Origin: Planctomycetota bacterium
Lineage (GTDB): Bacteria; Planctomycetota; Planctomycetia; Pirellulales; Lacipirellulaceae
Length of the DNA: 64,000 nt
NCBI GenBank assembly: GCA_029781135.1
Contig: JAKOXH010000051.1
Coordinates: 87,568-151,567 of the forward strand
Reading direction: 5' to 3'
A program made the translations under genes and the position numbers. Positions within the stretch are counted from its first letter, which is position 1. Each line of letters opens with the position of its first letter. The notes under the pieces were generated by a model. That model saw only the letters and a list, made by a program, of their open reading frames with translations. It ran no database searches and was not told the DNA's origin. Positions 1 to 9,612 of this stretch are shown one piece after another.

Positions 1-1
1 C

Positions 2-991
2 GCCTCGCGAATCTTGCGCGGCGATCGCGAGCGCTTCGGCGAAGATACCTGCCGCCGCGTTCTGGAAGCCTCCCAGCAACTTGGGTGGCGGCGTAACTTG
101 CTCGTCAGCGGGATGCAGACGGGCCGCACCCAAACGATCGGCGTGATGATTCCGCCCTACGATTCGTTTTGGGTGAGCGTGCTTTCCGGGATTCACGATG
201 CTTTGGCGGAACGCGATTACCTTCCCATCACCGTGTGGATCGGCAACCTCGGCGACATGCCCCACTTCGAAAAAGAAGAAGGCGATGGCTTACGCCAGAT
301 TAATCGCTTGCTCGACCGGCGGGTCGACGGCCTGATCATGTGGCCGCCATTTGGCTTGGCGTACTACCACCATTTTCCCGAATTCGTTGAGCGGCGCGTA
401 CCAGTCGCCGTGATTGATCACTATTCTTCCGTGGCTGACTCGGTTGAAACCGATGAAGAACAGGCGACCTCGGTCGTCGCGGAGCATCTACTTCACTTAG
501 GTCATCGCCGCATCGCCTGTCTATCAAGCCGCGAATCACCCTCGCAAACTTGGGCGATCAAACGGCGCACTTCATTTGAAGAAGCCGTCGCGTCCTGCCC
601 TGGCGCCAAAGTGAAAAGTTGGCGACTGAATCCCCAAGGTACCAATGGCGTTGAGGTAGCTCGCGAGCTACTACAAGACGCGTTGCGCCCGACCGCGGTG
701 TTCGCCGTTTCCGACCACGAAGCGGCCTTTGTGCAGCAGGCCGCGGCGGAACTCAATCTGGCGATACCGCGCGATCTGTCGCTTATTGGATTCGCTGACT
801 TGGATTTCGCTGCGACGATGAAACCACCGCTCACGACAATGCGGCAAAAACCTCATGAAATTGGCCGGATGGCGGCCAAGCTCATCATCGACCGCATCGA
901 TGGCGTAATCGCCGACAGCGATGCCCCCACGACCATCAAAGTTGCGGCTGAATTAGTGATCCGGAGTTCGACCGCGAAACCGCGCGACTAG
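2..991 (+). CDS. LacI-family transcriptional regulator, 5' end cut by window
   Basis: The frame is open from base 2 to a TAG stop. The first residues (ASRILRGDRERFGEDT, then RRVLEASQQLGWRRN) match the second half of a LacI-type helix-turn-helix and hinge. Only the start of the DNA-binding head is missing, so the true start lies before the window. TIGVMIPP begins a periplasmic-binding-protein-like sensor domain of about 270 residues, with HLLHLGHRRIACL and AVFAVSDHEAAFVQQA typical of the family, and PPLTTMRQKPHEIGRMAA near the end. Such proteins usually repress sugar-use genes until a sugar or glycoside binds. The next gene, convergent and encoding a hydrolase-like exported protein, is a possible target, but only by proximity. 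An internal TTG at 14 is not the start. Confidence 0.9.
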   Translation, partial: ASRILRGDRERFGEDTCRRVLEASQQLGWRRNLLVSGMQTGRTQTIGVMIPPYDSFWVSVLSGIHDALAERDYLPITVWIGNLGDMPHFEKEEGDGLRQINRLLDRRVDGLIMWPPFGLAYYHHFPEFVERRVPVAVIDHYSSVADSVETDEEQATSVVAEHLLHLGHRRIACLSSRESPSQTWAIKRRTSFEEAVASCPGAKVKSWRLNPQGTNGVEVARELLQDALRPTAVFAVSDHEAAFVQQAAAELNLAIPRDLSLIGFADLDFAATMKPPLTTMRQKPHEIGRMAAKLIIDRIDGVIADSDAPTTIKVAAELVIRSSTAKPRD

Positions 992-1000
992 CGAATTACT

Positions 1001-1033
1001 CCCTCTCCCATTGGGAGCGGGCCGGGGTGAGGG
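1001..1033. repeat. Short palindromic repeat, 'CCCTCTCCC...GGGTGAGGG' family
   Basis: A CCCTCTCCC arm, TTGGGAG, then GCCGGGGTGAGGG. The same element recurs in either orientation at 11000-11027, 17621-17654, 22688-22719, 39491-39526, 45555-45590, 46050-46081, 47344-47378 and inside a gene at 56134-56200. Here it sits in the 130-bp gap between two convergent genes and could fold into a hairpin. Confidence 0.8.
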
Positions 1034-1121
1034 CGACATGGCGAAGATTGCAGTTTGCAGTCCCTTTGTAGCACGCTGATATCCGCTTGCCTCAGTGAAA
1101 ACGAAGTTTTCTTTCCGAATA

Positions 1122-4100
1122 TTATTTTGCCGGCATTAGATATAGCTTCGCCAATCCCCAGCCCGCATTCGCTGTAAATGTGAGGAAGCCATCTTTGACG
1201 CTGCATGGCACTTCGTTCGCCAAAGATCCCGCGCGGCCACCCGCGAGAAATAACGCGGCCGAATCCATAGAATGCGCCAGCGGGATATTTACCTGGCCGT
1301 CACCGTGTACCCATATTTCCAGTTCCGCTCCGCCGCGGACCTGGCGATTGGTGGGGACCGGCGCCCAGGCAATTGTTGTCATCGGCTGATCGGAGAACCG
1401 ATGCGTTTGGCCGTCGATCGCAATTTCGCGGCAATCATACCCGCTAAAGGCGATCAGACGCTTCTTGTCATCCGTGCGGAACGCCACGATCAAACGGCCT
1501 GAGTAAGTTACCTTGTGGCCGTTGACGGCAAGTTCCTTCACATCCAATTTGTCCGACGGCAGTGGATTCTGCTTGAGAACCTCAGCGTCCTTCGTTTCAT
1601 CCCGATGAAAACCACCAGGCCACGATTCAACATGATTGCGATAATGCACGGCAATCGCCGTCGTGCCATTCGGGAACCGAGTCGCAAGCCAGGGCGTCGA
1701 TCGCGAAACCACACTCGGATTATCGTTCTTTTCGAGATCGGGGCGCGATGGCGGATAAGCACCGAGTGCGGACAGAATCTCGAACCACGTGCGGACCTCG
1801 TACCCCAGCGATTGACTCTGATCATCGCGCGGGCGAAAGCCAAGATAGGTGACGGAACCGGCATCGCCGACTTTACGGTGCAGCCCCACCGTATGGCCAT
1901 AAGCGTTTGCTACCGCAGCAGTTCCGTCGCCACTTTCGACCGGATAAATCCAGTCGACAATGTAATCCGTCAGAATCGTTTGCGGCGGCACGCTCTTCAG
2001 CGGGCCAGCGAAATTGACGACCGCGCCAGGGGCCATCATGCCTTCGTGCGGTGACTCAGGCTGTTTAACACCGCAAAGCGTCTGCCAGCGCGCGAGGACG
2101 TTATTGCCGGCAAGATCGAACCGTGGCAACGGGCCAGTCCAAATGACTCGGCCACCACGGGCGACGAACTTCTCAAGTAGCTCGATCAAGCCCGGCGGCG
2201 GCAGCGGCTCGAATAGTGCCGCGATCGTTGAAAATGTGCGACCTGCGAGTGTGATCGTGCCGTTATCATTGAGCTTACCATATTGCAGCAGCTTTTCCGG
2301 CGTAATGTAGTTGGCATAGCCGTATTGCACCAGCCATGAACCAAAATGCTCGTCGGCTGCGACGAGCGAAAGTGGGTAGAGCATCAGCACTTCGATATCG
2401 CGGTGAACGCAATCGGTCACTGCCATGAATTGCGGTCGGCCCCAGGCGCCGAACGCATCTTCCAGCACGTGATGACGTTCGAGTGCGGCATTCGGCATGC
2501 CCCAAGCGGCTGCGTACGCATTGGGATACTTATTGAGAATCCCCGTCGAACAGGCCAGGGCTAACCCGTAATAATTGCGGTCCGACCAGCCCCCCTCGGC
2601 ATGATCGTTGCCGCCGCCGGTAAGAAACTCGTTCCAGCGGAAGTAGTCGCTGCAAGCGCTCGACGCCTGTTGCACAGTGTTCGACCACACAAAGTTCGAA
2701 GTGTACTCGTATTGCCGTGGCGCTCGCGGGCTGCCACCGGTCCGCCAATGGTCGATCGTCGGGCTCTGCGCCCACGTGGCATGAGCCCGCGCTTCGAGCG
2801 GATGCCCGTACAGTTTCTCGGCGAATTCCTTGGCTTGCACAAAGAGATCGGTAACCGTTTTCTCCAAGAGGTCAAAATACCGTCGACGAAGCAGCCAGGT
2901 GCGTTGGATGCCATCGGGTGAGCCGCCGAAAACGTGCTGGCCCGACGAGCGTGCGTCGAGGTTCGGCAAAAAGCCGTGTTGACCGCGGCAGAAATAGACG
3001 AGGTATTTTTCGAAATCGGCGAACTCGGCGCCGTAAAGTTCGGCGAACTTCTTCGCAAAATTCGGCGTGAGGTAGCGAAACGCGAACTCACCTTCATCGT
3101 GATGCCCGAAGTAGTTCCAATCGCCTTGAATGTGGATTTCATCGCTATAGAGGCCGTTCAGCCGAATGCCCGTGTCGTGATATTCACGCATCAAATCCTG
3201 CAGATAGGGCAGGGCCTTCGGGCTGAAGTAATCGAGTTCTTGAGTCTTGTAAGAAACGACCGCCAACACGCGATCGAGTCCAGCAGCTTCAGTTTCGCCG
3301 CGACCCTGAATTGTCAATCGATGGGCAGGCGAACTGCCCGATGCTGATTCACTTACCGTAACCTGCGGTGGCTGTTTCAACTCGATAATTGAATTTGGGT
3401 CGACCACGCCATAATCGCCATCGCCTACGTGCTGTTCGCGGAAGGCAAACAAGCGAATGCCGGTGCGCGTTAAGTTGAAAGCGCCTTTGTTATTCGTCCA
3501 CTTGCGCTGTTCCCACAATTGCACCGTAAACTCACCGGTTTTTGGGTCCCGCCAACCCTCGCGGTATTGCACCCACCGCCCCGATTCGCCAGTTTTCTGT
3601 TCATAAACGCGCCCTAACTCAAGTGGGCTGAGCAAGCTCAGCTCGAGTCCCATTCCATATTGCGCCGCGAAGTCGCCGATCTTCTTGATTCTCGCGATGT
3701 ACTCTTCCGTATCCGGCATGAACGCCCTCGGCTTGCCACCTTGACCGGGACGATACGCACTGAAGAACTCATCAAACGCCACCGTGAGAGTCTTTACGCC
3801 GGCCGCTTGATGCTGCTCGCACAACTTTCGCAACGTCGATTTTTGCGGCGTACTGCTGAGGCTGAAATCGATCTCCTTGTCTGGATTCGTCAGATCGTCA
3901 AACTGCTGGTCGCTAACCAGAATGATGCCGCCCTTCGGCAACAAGAATGACCACTGCCCCGGGAATTGGATCACGGGGTCGGGCCGTCCACCGCTTACTG
4001 CCTCGGCAAACAAGTTGCCCGTCAATGAAACAGCAACGCCCGCTTGGGTAAGCCGGGCGACAAACTCACGACGAGAAAACACAGCGTGGGATTCAGACAT
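1122..4100 (-). CDS. Tat-exported large hydrolase-like protein (992 aa)
   Basis: The chosen start is the ATG at 4100 (MSESHAVFSRREFV), because it places a twin-arginine signal (SRREFVARLTQAG) at residues 9-21; an upstream in-frame start at 4139 adds 13 residues without a purpose. The mature protein has an alpha/beta-barrel look: an acidic GLYSDEIHIQGDW motif near residue 320, many Trp and Tyr residues in the middle, and a LIELLEKFVARGGRVIWTGP stretch typical of the amidotransferase-like domain of GH42-type enzymes. I therefore suspect an exported glycoside hydrolase or a relative, with Glu in SDE a catalytic candidate. I do not recognise the exact family. It converges on the LacI-type regulator. 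Confidence 0.7.
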   Translation of the reverse strand: MSESHAVFSRREFVARLTQAGVAVSLTGNLFAEAVSGGRPDPVIQFPGQWSFLLPKGGIILVSDQQFDDLTNPDKEIDFSLSSTPQKSTLRKLCEQHQAAGVKTLTVAFDEFFSAYRPGQGGKPRAFMPDTEEYIARIKKIGDFAAQYGMGLELSLLSPLELGRVYEQKTGESGRWVQYREGWRDPKTGEFTVQLWEQRKWTNNKGAFNLTRTGIRLFAFREQHVGDGDYGVVDPNSIIELKQPPQVTVSESASGSSPAHRLTIQGRGETEAAGLDRVLAVVSYKTQELDYFSPKALPYLQDLMREYHDTGIRLNGLYSDEIHIQGDWNYFGHHDEGEFAFRYLTPNFAKKFAELYGAEFADFEKYLVYFCRGQHGFLPNLDARSSGQHVFGGSPDGIQRTWLLRRRYFDLLEKTVTDLFVQAKEFAEKLYGHPLEARAHATWAQSPTIDHWRTGGSPRAPRQYEYTSNFVWSNTVQQASSACSDYFRWNEFLTGGGNDHAEGGWSDRNYYGLALACSTGILNKYPNAYAAAWGMPNAALERHHVLEDAFGAWGRPQFMAVTDCVHRDIEVLMLYPLSLVAADEHFGSWLVQYGYANYITPEKLLQYGKLNDNGTITLAGRTFSTIAALFEPLPPPGLIELLEKFVARGGRVIWTGPLPRFDLAGNNVLARWQTLCGVKQPESPHEGMMAPGAVVNFAGPLKSVPPQTILTDYIVDWIYPVESGDGTAAVANAYGHTVGLHRKVGDAGSVTYLGFRPRDDQSQSLGYEVRTWFEILSALGAYPPSRPDLEKNDNPSVVSRSTPWLATRFPNGTTAIAVHYRNHVESWPGGFHRDETKDAEVLKQNPLPSDKLDVKELAVNGHKVTYSGRLIVAFRTDDKKRLIAFSGYDCREIAIDGQTHRFSDQPMTTIAWAPVPTNRQVRGGAELEIWVHGDGQVNIPLAHSMDSAALFLAGGRAGSLANEVPCSVKDGFLTFTANAGWGLAKLYLMPAK

Positions 4101-4404
4101 GGCAAGTGTGCTCAACCGTTGCGATGAATGCGAACTCAAATGTATGGGCGACTCGGCAGATACAGCTTCATCTCACGCACCACATTCTAATCAGTTCTTC
4201 TGACGCGAGCATTCACCTCTATTCGTGGGGGCCAGTTTGCCGCGACGCGCCATGTTGATGATGTCGCCGGCAGGGGGTTGCACATGACGCGAGCGTTGCA
4301 GCGGTTTCCTTCGCGGCATCCCCGGCCTACAATCGTGAGCACGTGGGCTCAAGTGATCGCTTTTGTGGGTGAATTGTCGCTGGTCGCAGCTGGAGTGAAA
4401 GTCC
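4101..4404. other. Intergenic region between divergent genes
   Basis: 304 bases between the start of the Tat-exported protein (minus strand) and the next plus-strand gene. It should hold both promoters. I see no convincing -35/-10 pair, operator or repeat in it. Confidence 0.5.
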
Positions 4405-5565
4405 GTGAAAAGAACGTCCCATGCGGTTGTGATATGGAGTGCTTTAGCGGTGATTATGCCGGTCTTTCGATCGCACGCGGACGATACCCGACCTCAAATT
4501 GAAACGGTTCTCCAAGTCGAAAAAGAAGGGGCAGGGCACGCGGCGGCGGTTGCTGCGGTAAAGGCACTCGAGGCGCAGCCACCGTCGGCGCTATTGCCGC
4601 TGTTGCAAGCCATGGACCAAGCCAACCCGCTTGCGGCAAATTGGTTGCGTGGGGCGTTTGAAGCAGTTGCCGATCGGAATGCTAAGCAGAGTAACAGCTT
4701 GCCTGTGGACGATTTGGAAAAGTTTTTGTTGGATCGAAACCACGCCGCCCAGCCACGCCAAGCCGCGTTCGATTTGCTCGTGCGCCTCGATCCGAAAGCT
4801 GACGATCGGTTGGTGCCTGGAATGATCGATGACCCGTGCCCTGAATTTCGGCGGGCGGCCGTGCAGCGACTTATCGATGCCGCTGCCAAGGCGAGCGAAG
4901 CCAAAGATGCTGCCAAGAGTAAATCGCTGTATCAGCAGGCGTTCGCGGCGGCGCGTGATCCGGACCAACTTGATCTCACGTTCGATGAGCTCACGAAACT
5001 CGGCGAAAAACCGGACCTGAAACGGCAACTGGGGCTGCTCAGCGATTGGTGGGTTATCGGCCCGTTCGATCATCGCAAGGGAATTGGTTTCGACGTGGCC
5101 TATCCACCGGAGAAGGAGATCGACCTTAAAAAGAAGTACGGCGGAATGCTCGGCGAAGTTGCTTGGACCCACTTGGAATCTGACGATCGCCACGGGATTG
5201 TCGATCTCAACAAATTGCTCGCGCGTCACAAGGGCGCCATCGTCTATGCCTATCGCGAGTTCGAATCCGAAAAAGCTCAACCCGCCGAAATTCGCCTGGG
5301 CACACCCAACGGTTGGAAGCTCTGGGTCAATGGCCAGCTCGCCTTTGCCCATGAAGAATACCACTTGCTGACGCAAATGGATCAATATCCCACTCGGGTC
5401 ATGCTGCACCCCGGAACGAATCGCTTTTTGTTGAAGATTTGTCAAAACGAGCAAACCGAAGATTGGGCCCAAGACTGGCAGTTCCAAGTACGCGTATGTG
5501 CCCCAACCGGTGCGGCCGTGCTGCCAAAGGATGCGAAGGCAGCCCCCGGCTCGGCCGGGGGTTAA
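4405..5565 (+). CDS. Secreted HEAT-like protein with beta-sandwich C-terminal domain
   Basis: Starts at GTG 4405 with GGAG about nine bases upstream; an N-terminal hydrophobic stretch (AVVIWSALAVIMPVF, ending SHADD) is a likely signal peptide. Residues 30-190 are Ala-rich helices with HEAT-like character (AAFDLLVRLDPKADDRLVPGM, EFRRAAVQRLIDAA). After about residue 210 comes LSDWWVIGPFDHRKGIGFD, then WKLWVNGQLAFAHEEYHL and HPGTNRFLLKICQN, a beta-sandwich like the accessory domain of many planctomycete secreted glycoside-binding proteins. The last residues (AAPGSAGG) and the TAA stop come from a palindromic repeat at 5541-5613, so the original C-terminus may have been different. It is followed 115 bp later by a PQQ-like propeller on the same strand. 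The function is unknown. Confidence 0.75.
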   Translation: MKRTSHAVVIWSALAVIMPVFRSHADDTRPQIETVLQVEKEGAGHAAAVAAVKALEAQPPSALLPLLQAMDQANPLAANWLRGAFEAVADRNAKQSNSLPVDDLEKFLLDRNHAAQPRQAAFDLLVRLDPKADDRLVPGMIDDPCPEFRRAAVQRLIDAAAKASEAKDAAKSKSLYQQAFAAARDPDQLDLTFDELTKLGEKPDLKRQLGLLSDWWVIGPFDHRKGIGFDVAYPPEKEIDLKKKYGGMLGEVAWTHLESDDRHGIVDLNKLLARHKGAIVYAYREFESEKAQPAEIRLGTPNGWKLWVNGQLAFAHEEYHLLTQMDQYPTRVMLHPGTNRFLLKICQNEQTEDWAQDWQFQVRVCAPTGAAVLPKDAKAAPGSAGG

Positions 5566-5613
5566 CACTGCATTGCGACTCCGCCGATGCAACCCCCGGC
5601 AGAGCCGGGGGCT
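5541..5613. repeat. Inverted pair of CCCCCGGC...GCCGGGGG palindromes
   Basis: Two 23-base hairpin units in opposite orientation: AGCCCCCGGCTCGGCCGGGG at 5541 and AACCCCCGGCAGAGCCGGGG at 5591. Each folds into a GC-rich stem-loop, as in REP/BIME elements. The first unit overlaps the last codons and stop of the preceding gene. Confidence 0.85.
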
Positions 5614-5680
5614 ATCCGCACGATTGCAACAAACATGATTGTGACAAAATCGCTATCGACCGAAATATCGAGAGACTACG

Positions 5681-6910
5681 ATGCGAAATTTGGCCATAGT
5701 GCTAGCCATCCTCGTTACTTACCGCGGCGTCCGGGCCGATGACTGGCGACAATTCCGCGGCAACGATAGCTCCGGCATCAGCACGGAAACAAATCTGCCG
5801 ACTAAGCTCGACGATCCAAAATCGTTGGCCTGGAAAGCGCCGCTGCCTGGGCGCGGGCTTTCCGGGCCGATCATCGTGGGCGATCGGATCTTCCTCACCG
5901 CGAGCAGCGGTTATCGTGATGACGCCTTGCACGTCCTCTGCTTCTCGTGTGCGACTGGCCAAAAATTGTGGCAGCGCACTTTCCACGCCACCGGCCGCAC
6001 CGTCTGCAACGAAGTCATGTGCATGGCCACGCCGCAACCGTGCAGCGACGGCGAGCGTATCTATTGCTATTACTCCTGCAACGATGTGGTATGCCTCGAC
6101 CTGGATGGCAACCTCGTATGGTATCGCGGCCTCGGGCTCGACTATCCGAACGTCAGCAGTTCGCTCGGCATGTCATCCTCTCCGGTCGTGGTCGATGGCA
6201 CCGTCGTGCTGCAGCTCGATACCGACAGCGATTCGTTCGTCGCCGGGCTCAATGCGCTCACCGGCGAAACTCGCTGGAAGATCGCGCAGGGCAGGTCAGC
6301 TATCTGGTCGTCGCCCGTGGTATATCGGCCATCAGTCGCTGTCAAACCCCAGGTAATTGTGCATGCGAAGAACGCCCTCGTCTCATTGGACCCAGCTACC
6401 GGCAAGGAAAACTGGAAAGTCGATCAACCTGGGGCGAAGATCCCCTCAACGACGGTGGCCCGCAATATCTTGCTTTCACCGCTTGGCCAATTGACGGCAC
6501 TTCGCCCACTTGGAACGACGGGCACACCCGAAAGGCTCTGGAGCGAAGCGCGACTATCTCCCGACAACCCCACCCCCGTGGCCTACCAAGACCGCGTTTA
6601 TGTCTTCAAAGGCTCGGTCCTAACCTGCGCCGATCTGGCGACGGGGAAAACCGCCTGGCAACTACGGCTCAAATGCCAAGGCGCATACTCCTCACCAGTT
6701 GCCGGCAACGATCACATCTACCTGGCCGATGAAAATGGCATCCTGCAAACCGTTCGCCTCGGCGGCAAGAAAGGCGAAGTCGCCAGTCGCCTCGACCTGG
6801 GAGAACGTATTATGTGCACGCCCGCGCTGGCGGGCGGCGCATTCTACGTTCGTAGCGATCAGCACCTGTGGAAGTTCGCAGACGCGACCCCCGACCAAAT
6901 TGCTCATTGA
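5681..6910 (+). CDS. Secreted PQQ-like beta-propeller protein
   Basis: 409 aa from ATG 5681 with a short signal peptide (MRNLAIVLAILVTYRGVRA). The mature start WRQFRGNDSSGISTETNLP is the hallmark of planctomycete PQQ-like repeat proteins. Blade motifs recur: GQKLWQRTF, DLDGNLVWYRGL, TGETRWKIAQG, ATGKENWKVDQPG and ATGKTAWQLRLK, each ending a four-stranded blade. There is no cytochrome c motif and no clear quinoprotein dehydrogenase active site, so it is better seen as a binding or assembly propeller than a PQQ enzyme. The neighbours (secreted HEAT-like protein before, YVTN-phosphoesterase after) are on the same strand, but gaps of 115 and 215 bp argue against a tight operon. Confidence 0.85.
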   Translation: MRNLAIVLAILVTYRGVRADDWRQFRGNDSSGISTETNLPTKLDDPKSLAWKAPLPGRGLSGPIIVGDRIFLTASSGYRDDALHVLCFSCATGQKLWQRTFHATGRTVCNEVMCMATPQPCSDGERIYCYYSCNDVVCLDLDGNLVWYRGLGLDYPNVSSSLGMSSSPVVVDGTVVLQLDTDSDSFVAGLNALTGETRWKIAQGRSAIWSSPVVYRPSVAVKPQVIVHAKNALVSLDPATGKENWKVDQPGAKIPSTTVARNILLSPLGQLTALRPLGTTGTPERLWSEARLSPDNPTPVAYQDRVYVFKGSVLTCADLATGKTAWQLRLKCQGAYSSPVAGNDHIYLADENGILQTVRLGGKKGEVASRLDLGERIMCTPALAGGAFYVRSDQHLWKFADATPDQIAH

Positions 6911-7125
6911 CCTCATCGTCGGTAGATTTGTGCCGCCGCCATGCCAAAGTCGCGCAGCCGTCACTCCTTGACGAAAAAACCGCGATCTGTGACATCCGCA
7001 ATGATGTGTTACGATGTCCGGAATCCCTGTTGAAGTTCCTTGTAGTGGCTATACTGGTGAAAGTGCGGTGGAACTTCGACTTTTTGTCCGCCGGAACATG
7101 AACCGAATGTCCAAGGAGAACTGCC

Positions 7126-9585
7126 ATGTCGCCAGCCAAGTTAGGGTTCATCGTACTACTGAGCATGACGCGCTTCGCAGTAGCGGCCGACAACTTTTCC
7201 GGCAAAAAGGCGGATGGCTTTCTCCTACCGAACGGCTGGAAAGTCGCGCCTGCCGGTGAGCAGATTCCGCTCACCGATTTGCCGCTCAACATCGCGCCGC
7301 TGGCGGATGGACGCCACGCGCTCGTGGCCACGAGCGGCTTCAATGCGCACGAACTTTCGCTGATCGACTTGACCACCCGCCAGATCGTTCAGAAGGAAAC
7401 GGTAAGGCAAAGCTGGTTCGGCCTGACGGCCACGCCCGACCAACAAACGTGGTGGTGGAGTGGCGGCGGTGGCGGCACATTACACAAGTTCAAGGTGGAG
7501 GGTGGCAAGCTCGCGCGTTTTGACAAAGGTGATCCAACCGCCGATGAAACAAAGTTCGGCTCTGGCAGACGCTCGTTCTTCAGCGGCATCGCGCTGGATA
7601 CGAAACGTAACGTGCTCTATTCGCTTGATATCAATTACGGGAAATTGACGGCCACCGATTTATCTGGAAAGAAGCCGCCAAGAACCGTGGATGTCGGCGG
7701 CCGGCCGTACGACATCGCTCTAGCGCCCAACGGTTCGCGGCTGTACGTTTCAGAATGGTCCACCGGCATGGTACTGGCGATCGACCCTGAAGACCTGTTG
7801 ATCACGTCCAAGCTCAGCGTTGGTGTGCACCCCAACCAGATTGCCGTGAGTCCGACCGATGATCGCATCTTCGTGGCTTGCGCGAGCACGAATAACGTCG
7901 CCGTCATTGATACTCACCGCGGCGTGGTCACCGAATCAATCTTCACCGCACTCTTCCCCAAAGCGCCCGAAGGCAGCACGCCGGATGCCGTCGCGATTGC
8001 CCCCGATGGGAAGACACTCTTCGTGGCGAATGCCGATAACAACTGCGTGGCCGTGGTGGATATCTCCGTGCTCAGCCAAAGCCAGGTCCGCGGATTCATC
8101 CCAACCGGCTGGTACCCTACGGCCGTCGCGGTGACGCCGGACGGCAAATCGTTGCTCGTCGGCGTGGGCAAGGGAAATCAGACGCATCCGAATCCGCCCT
8201 TTAAGAACCCCGACGACGCCAAAAAGAACGAGCGCCGCCAACTGCCGTTTCCTTACATCGGCACCACGCTATCGGGTTCACTATCGATTGTGCCAATGCC
8301 ATCCGCTGCCGAACTCGCCGCTTACACGGAAACGGTCTACCACAACTGCCCGTATTCCGACAAGTTGCTCGCGAGTGCGCCGCATAGCGAAAAAACCGCC
8401 ATTCCCACCAAAGTCGGTGATCCCTCGCCCATTAAATACGTTCTCTACATCATCAAAGAGAACCGCACATTCGATCAAGTCTTTGGCGACATGGGGCGTG
8501 GAAACTGCGATCCAGAGCTAGTGATGTTCGGCGCCCAAGTGACGCCCAACCACCATAAATTGGCGAATGAGTTCGTGTTGTTGGACAATCTCTATTGCAA
8601 CGGCCATGTGTCCGTCGATGGTCATGCCTGGTCGACGATGGCCTACAACACCGATTATATCGCCAAGAACTGGGCGATCACCTATTCCGGCCGGCCAGGC
8701 GTTAAGGACGATGACGAGGGCAATCTTCAAAAAGCGCCGTCAGGTTATATCTGGGACGCCTGCGCTCGCAACAACCTCACTTATCGCAGTTACGGCGAGT
8801 ACGGTCATCGTGTCAGCCAGCCCGATGGCTCGATGCGGATGGAGGGTGAAGTGCCTGGGCTTGTCGGCCATATGTGCCCCCACTATTACAGCGGGGGCGA
8901 TCCCAGCAAACCGCCGCGCGATACCGACGATGCGGAGATTTTCTTGAATGAGTTTCGCGAGTTCGAAAAGACCGATAGTTTGCCGCACTTCATGGTAATG
9001 AGTTTGGGCGAGGACCATACTCGCGGCACGACGCCGGGAGCTTTTACGCCGCAGGCCTGCGTGGCCAGTAACGATTTGGCGCTCGGCAGAATTGTCGAAA
9101 CGATCAGTAAAAGCAAATATTGGGCGCAGATGGCCATTTTTGTAATTGAGGATGACGCTCAAAACGGCCCCGATCATGTCGATGCCCACCGCACCGCCGG
9201 TTTGGTCATCAGCCCCTACACGAAACGGAACAGCCTTGATAGCACGCAGTACTCAACCGTGAGCATGTTGCGGACCATCGAGCTAATTCTCGGCATCGAC
9301 CCGCTCAGCCAGTACGATGCGGCCGCCAACCCCATGTTCGCTTGCTTCACCGATCAGCCGAACCTCACGCCGTACACGGCCGAACCTGCCAAGATCAACC
9401 TCAACGCCAAGAACGAAACCACGGCTTATGGCGCCGAGCGATCATCGCGAATGGACTTCAGCGAGTACGACCGCATCGACGATTTCGAACTCAATGAAAT
9501 CCTCTGGCGATCGATCAAAGGCAAGGATGCACCGGTACCACCCGCCGCGCGGCGAGCCATCGCCTATCGGACCGATTTGCGGTAG
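7126..9585 (+). CDS. YVTN beta-propeller fused to phosphoesterase domain
   Basis: 819 aa, ATG 7126 preceded by AAGGAG at good spacing, with a signal peptide ending near AVAAD. Residues 60-390 are a YncE-like seven-bladed propeller (VGGRPYDIALAPNGSRLYVS, VGVHPNQIAVSPTDDRIFVA, PDAVAIAPDGKTLFVANAD, GWYPTAVAVTPDGKSLLVG). From about 440 a phosphoesterase domain of the alkaline-phosphatase superfamily follows: YVLYIIKENRTFDQVFGD carries the metal-site Glu/Asn and Thr region, and HVSVDGHAWS, DHTRGTTPG, IEDDAQNGPDHVDAHR supply later metal ligands. Proteins of this architecture are exported and are thought to cleave phosphodiesters or phospholipids; the substrate is unknown here. Confidence 0.9.
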   Translation: MSPAKLGFIVLLSMTRFAVAADNFSGKKADGFLLPNGWKVAPAGEQIPLTDLPLNIAPLADGRHALVATSGFNAHELSLIDLTTRQIVQKETVRQSWFGLTATPDQQTWWWSGGGGGTLHKFKVEGGKLARFDKGDPTADETKFGSGRRSFFSGIALDTKRNVLYSLDINYGKLTATDLSGKKPPRTVDVGGRPYDIALAPNGSRLYVSEWSTGMVLAIDPEDLLITSKLSVGVHPNQIAVSPTDDRIFVACASTNNVAVIDTHRGVVTESIFTALFPKAPEGSTPDAVAIAPDGKTLFVANADNNCVAVVDISVLSQSQVRGFIPTGWYPTAVAVTPDGKSLLVGVGKGNQTHPNPPFKNPDDAKKNERRQLPFPYIGTTLSGSLSIVPMPSAAELAAYTETVYHNCPYSDKLLASAPHSEKTAIPTKVGDPSPIKYVLYIIKENRTFDQVFGDMGRGNCDPELVMFGAQVTPNHHKLANEFVLLDNLYCNGHVSVDGHAWSTMAYNTDYIAKNWAITYSGRPGVKDDDEGNLQKAPSGYIWDACARNNLTYRSYGEYGHRVSQPDGSMRMEGEVPGLVGHMCPHYYSGGDPSKPPRDTDDAEIFLNEFREFEKTDSLPHFMVMSLGEDHTRGTTPGAFTPQACVASNDLALGRIVETISKSKYWAQMAIFVIEDDAQNGPDHVDAHRTAGLVISPYTKRNSLDSTQYSTVSMLRTIELILGIDPLSQYDAAANPMFACFTDQPNLTPYTAEPAKINLNAKNETTAYGAERSSRMDFSEYDRIDDFELNEILWRSIKGKDAPVPPAARRAIAYRTDLR

Positions 9586-9612
9586 TATGGCCTGAATGAT
9601 GCTCGCGTTCCA

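Noticed and set aside
1097..1111. GAAAAC-GAA-GTTTTC palindrome as a LacI-type operator
   Set aside because: It lies between two convergent stops, not at a promoter, and has an odd central spacer without the usual CG.
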